Assembly (NCBI GenBank): GCA_036397995.1
Contig: DASWHX010000159.1
Location: 1 to 5,460 of the forward strand
Source: DASWHX01 sp036397995
Lineage (GTDB): Bacteria > Bacteroidota > Bacteroidia > Cytophagales > Cyclobacteriaceae
DNA length: 5,460 bases
Reading direction: 5' to 3'
Both the position numbers and the translations under genes were made by a program. The notes below the pieces were generated by a model. It searched no databases and had not been told where the DNA came from. It saw only the letters and a list, made by a program, of their open reading frames with translations. Below are positions 4,410 through 5,460 of this stretch, piece after piece (position 1 is the stretch's first letter; every line of letters starts with the position of its first letter).

Positions 4410-4775
4410 TTATGCTTGCCGCAAAATCTTGTTCATCTTTTTACCTTTCGCCAATTCGTCCACTAACTTATCTAAATATCTTACCTTTTGTGTCAACGGA
4501 TTTGTGATTTCTTGCACCCGGTAGCCACAGATTACTCCTGTAATTTGGTGAGCATTAGGATTTAATTTAGCTTTCTGAAAGAATCTTTCAAACGTTACTT
4601 TATCATCAATCAATTCTTTCAGTTTTTTATCATTAAAACCGGTGAGCCACTCTATTACTTGATACAATTCTTCTTTTGCTCTGCCTTTACTCTCCACTTT
4701 TGTGAGGTAGTGCGGATAAACCGAAGCAAATGTCATTTTTGCTATTCGCTCATCGTGCTCGGGTGTTGTTTTCAT
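4410..4775 (-). CDS. DUF2200 family protein
   Basis: This 121-residue cytosolic protein aligns along its whole length with the DUF2200 family as I know it. The start TPEHDERIAKMTFASVYPHY (4-23) is diagnostic. It is followed by KGRAKEELYQVIEWLTGF (30-47), a helix (KKLKELIDDKVTFERFFQKA), then LNPNAHQITGVICGYRVQEI (71-90) and NPLTQKVRYLDKLVDELAKG (92-111), another near-invariant stretch. The length is normal and the first ATG matches the family's N-terminus. The biochemical role of the family is not known. The ATG lies one base after the stop codon of the preceding DUF1801 gene, so the two are probably translationally coupled. It is the last gene of the first cluster and is followed by 36 nt and then the attC-like palindrome. 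Confidence 0.93.
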   Translation of the reverse strand: MKTTPEHDERIAKMTFASVYPHYLTKVESKGRAKEELYQVIEWLTGFNDKKLKELIDDKVTFERFFQKAKLNPNAHQITGVICGYRVQEITNPLTQKVRYLDKLVDELAKGKKMNKILRQA

Positions 4776-4776
4776 G

Positions 4777-5169
4777 CTATTTTAATCTTTCTAATTGTCC
4801 TTTTCTTTTCACTATGTTTTTATAGTCCCATTGTATTTCTCGTGATTTTTTCAACCAACGTTTTAAGTCTTTGGCTTCAATTTCAGAAACATTGTTAAAG
4901 AAAATAGAAGCATCTTTAAATTTTTCTCCCCTGACACTTAAAGCCTCCTCTTCAAAGTCAGCCCCACTCCAAAACATTAGTCTGATACCCGCTTTTTGTT
5001 TGCTGTAACCAACAATTGGATTGCCGTCCAAAAACCAAACAGGGTGGGCGTGCCAGATTTTATTTTCAGCTTCCGGTAAGTAGTTGCAAATTGTCTTAGA
5101 AAGCAAGTTGCAAATTTCTTTGTCCGAAGCTGCTTGCGAGTCATTGTATGCTTGAATGTCTTGTTTCAT
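4777..5169 (-). CDS. DUF1801 family protein
   Basis: This 130-residue cytosolic protein is of the DUF1801 fold. An N-terminal helical part (1-36, QAASDKEICNLLSKTICNYL) leads to the conserved core KIWHAHPVWFLDGNPIVGYS (37-56), then the strand GIRLMFWSGADFEEE (61-75). The C-terminal helix holds DLKRWLKKSREIQWDYKNIV (101-120) and KRKGQLERL. The pair of His residues (40, 42) and the two Trp residues (39, 45) stand out as candidates for a binding pocket. Length and start agree with relatives I remember. The function is unknown. It lies 23 nt downstream of the DUF4256 gene and one base upstream of the DUF2200 gene, in what is likely one message. It belongs to a different subgroup from the DUF1801 protein at 3841-4197 and lacks that protein's GKGKYRRHL segment. 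Confidence 0.9.
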   Translation of the reverse strand: MKQDIQAYNDSQAASDKEICNLLSKTICNYLPEAENKIWHAHPVWFLDGNPIVGYSKQKAGIRLMFWSGADFEEEALSVRGEKFKDASIFFNNVSEIEAKDLKRWLKKSREIQWDYKNIVKRKGQLERLK

Positions 5170-5192
5170 ATCTTACAAACATATTGTTGTTA

Positions 5193-5460
5193 TTAAACCT
5201 TTACCGAGCCACGAAATCCCCTGGCTGCATAATACGATTCTGCACCGTTGTGATATACGAAGACATTGCCGTAGCGGTAATCAGCAAATAGGGCGCCGCC
5301 GAGTTTTCTAATATCAGCCGGTGTTTTCAACCAGCTCGATGTTTTCGCATCGAACCCGCCTGCCGGCGAGGCAGGATTTCCAAGTTTCTGCAACTCCAGA
5401 TACTGTTCTTGTGATAAAACCTCAATGCCCATGTCAGCCGCCATGCCCATTGCACTATCC
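5193..5460 (-). CDS. DUF4256 family protein, C-terminal part
   Basis: This is the last 88 codons of a gene whose start lies beyond the right edge; the frame is open to the edge (DSAMGMAADMGIEVL), so the ATG at 5450 is internal. The segment matches the C-terminus of the DUF4256 family: MGIEVLSQEQYLELQKLGN, then TKTSSWLKTP-like TSSWLKTPADIRKLGGALFA, and DYRYGNVFVYHNGAESYYAA with a closing RGFRGSVKV. Full members are roughly 180-190 residues as I recall, so about half is present. The family is cytosolic and has no known activity. An extra PASPAGG stands between LGN and FDAKTSSW, where relatives I remember read straight from LGN into FD; it is encoded by a palindrome. It is the first visible gene of a cluster with DUF1801 and DUF2200. 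Confidence 0.9.
   Translation of the reverse strand, partial: DSAMGMAADMGIEVLSQEQYLELQKLGNPASPAGGFDAKTSSWLKTPADIRKLGGALFADYRYGNVFVYHNGAESYYAARGFRGSVKV
5355..5375. repeat. GC-rich REP-like palindrome inside DUF4256
   Basis: CCTGCC (5359-5364) pairs with GGCAGG (5370-5375) around GGCGA. The 21 nt at 5355-5375 encode PASPAGG in frame and are far more GC-rich than the gene around them. Similar CCTGCC...GGCAGG palindromes are, from memory, dispersed repeats in several Bacteroidota genomes, sometimes inside genes. The length is a multiple of three, so the reading frame survives. Confidence 0.65.

Noticed and set aside
4659..4898. Plus-strand hydrophobic 79-codon open frame
   Set aside because: It is antisense to the DUF2200 and DUF1801 genes, both strongly conserved families; the hydrophobicity comes from complementing Lys/Glu-rich codons.
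1..5460. CRISPR array, tRNA, rRNA or insertion sequence
   Set aside because: No regularly spaced repeats, cloverleaf, rRNA segment or transposase sequence was found.

Overview
The window looks like chromosomal DNA of a Bacteroidota bacterium, most likely a flavobacterium-like lineage. The signs are AT-rich DNA, A-rich leaders instead of Shine-Dalgarno sites at most starts, a FecI-like ECF sigma factor followed by a membrane TPR protein, an exported protein with a carboxypeptidase-regulatory-like beta domain, and a match to the Bacteroidota -7 promoter box (TAnnTTTG). No rRNA, tRNA, transposase, integrase or CRISPR array is visible.

Left part (1-2074, minus strand): a three-gene unit reads leftward as ECF sigma factor, then a TPR membrane protein with an anti-sigma-like cytoplasmic N-terminus, then an unrecognised 126-residue acidic protein. 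The sigma and TPR genes are 13 nt apart and almost certainly co-transcribed. The third gene follows after 62 nt and a weak hairpin, so its membership is less certain. The first 151 bases hold two hairpins and edge sequence that cannot be assigned with confidence.

Middle (2075-3434): a 306-nt divergent intergenic region with several dyads leads into a plus-strand gene for a secreted or membrane-anchored protein with one carboxypeptidase-regulatory-like domain. Its stop codon lies inside a 12-bp tandem repeat. The 445 nt after it hold several hairpins and what looks like a 46-residue membrane-protein gene broken by one extra T in a run of seven T.

Right part (3435-5460, minus strand): five small cytosolic proteins of conserved, poorly characterised families lie in two tight clusters: DUF4256 - DUF1801 - DUF2200, and DUF1801 - VOC. 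Between the clusters is a 212-nt spacer with a 146-bp imperfect palindrome resembling an integron attC site. This arrangement (small accessory genes, one orientation, a structured spacer) suggests part of a gene-cassette array or similar accessory island. No integron integrase is in view, so this is inference. The DUF4256 gene carries an in-frame 21-nt insertion that is a GC-rich REP-like palindrome.

No clearly new system can be proved from this window. The best leads are the attC-like element with its cassette-like gene pairs, the palindrome inserted in DUF4256, the broken small membrane gene, and the sigma/TPR/acidic-protein unit facing an exported regulatory-domain protein.
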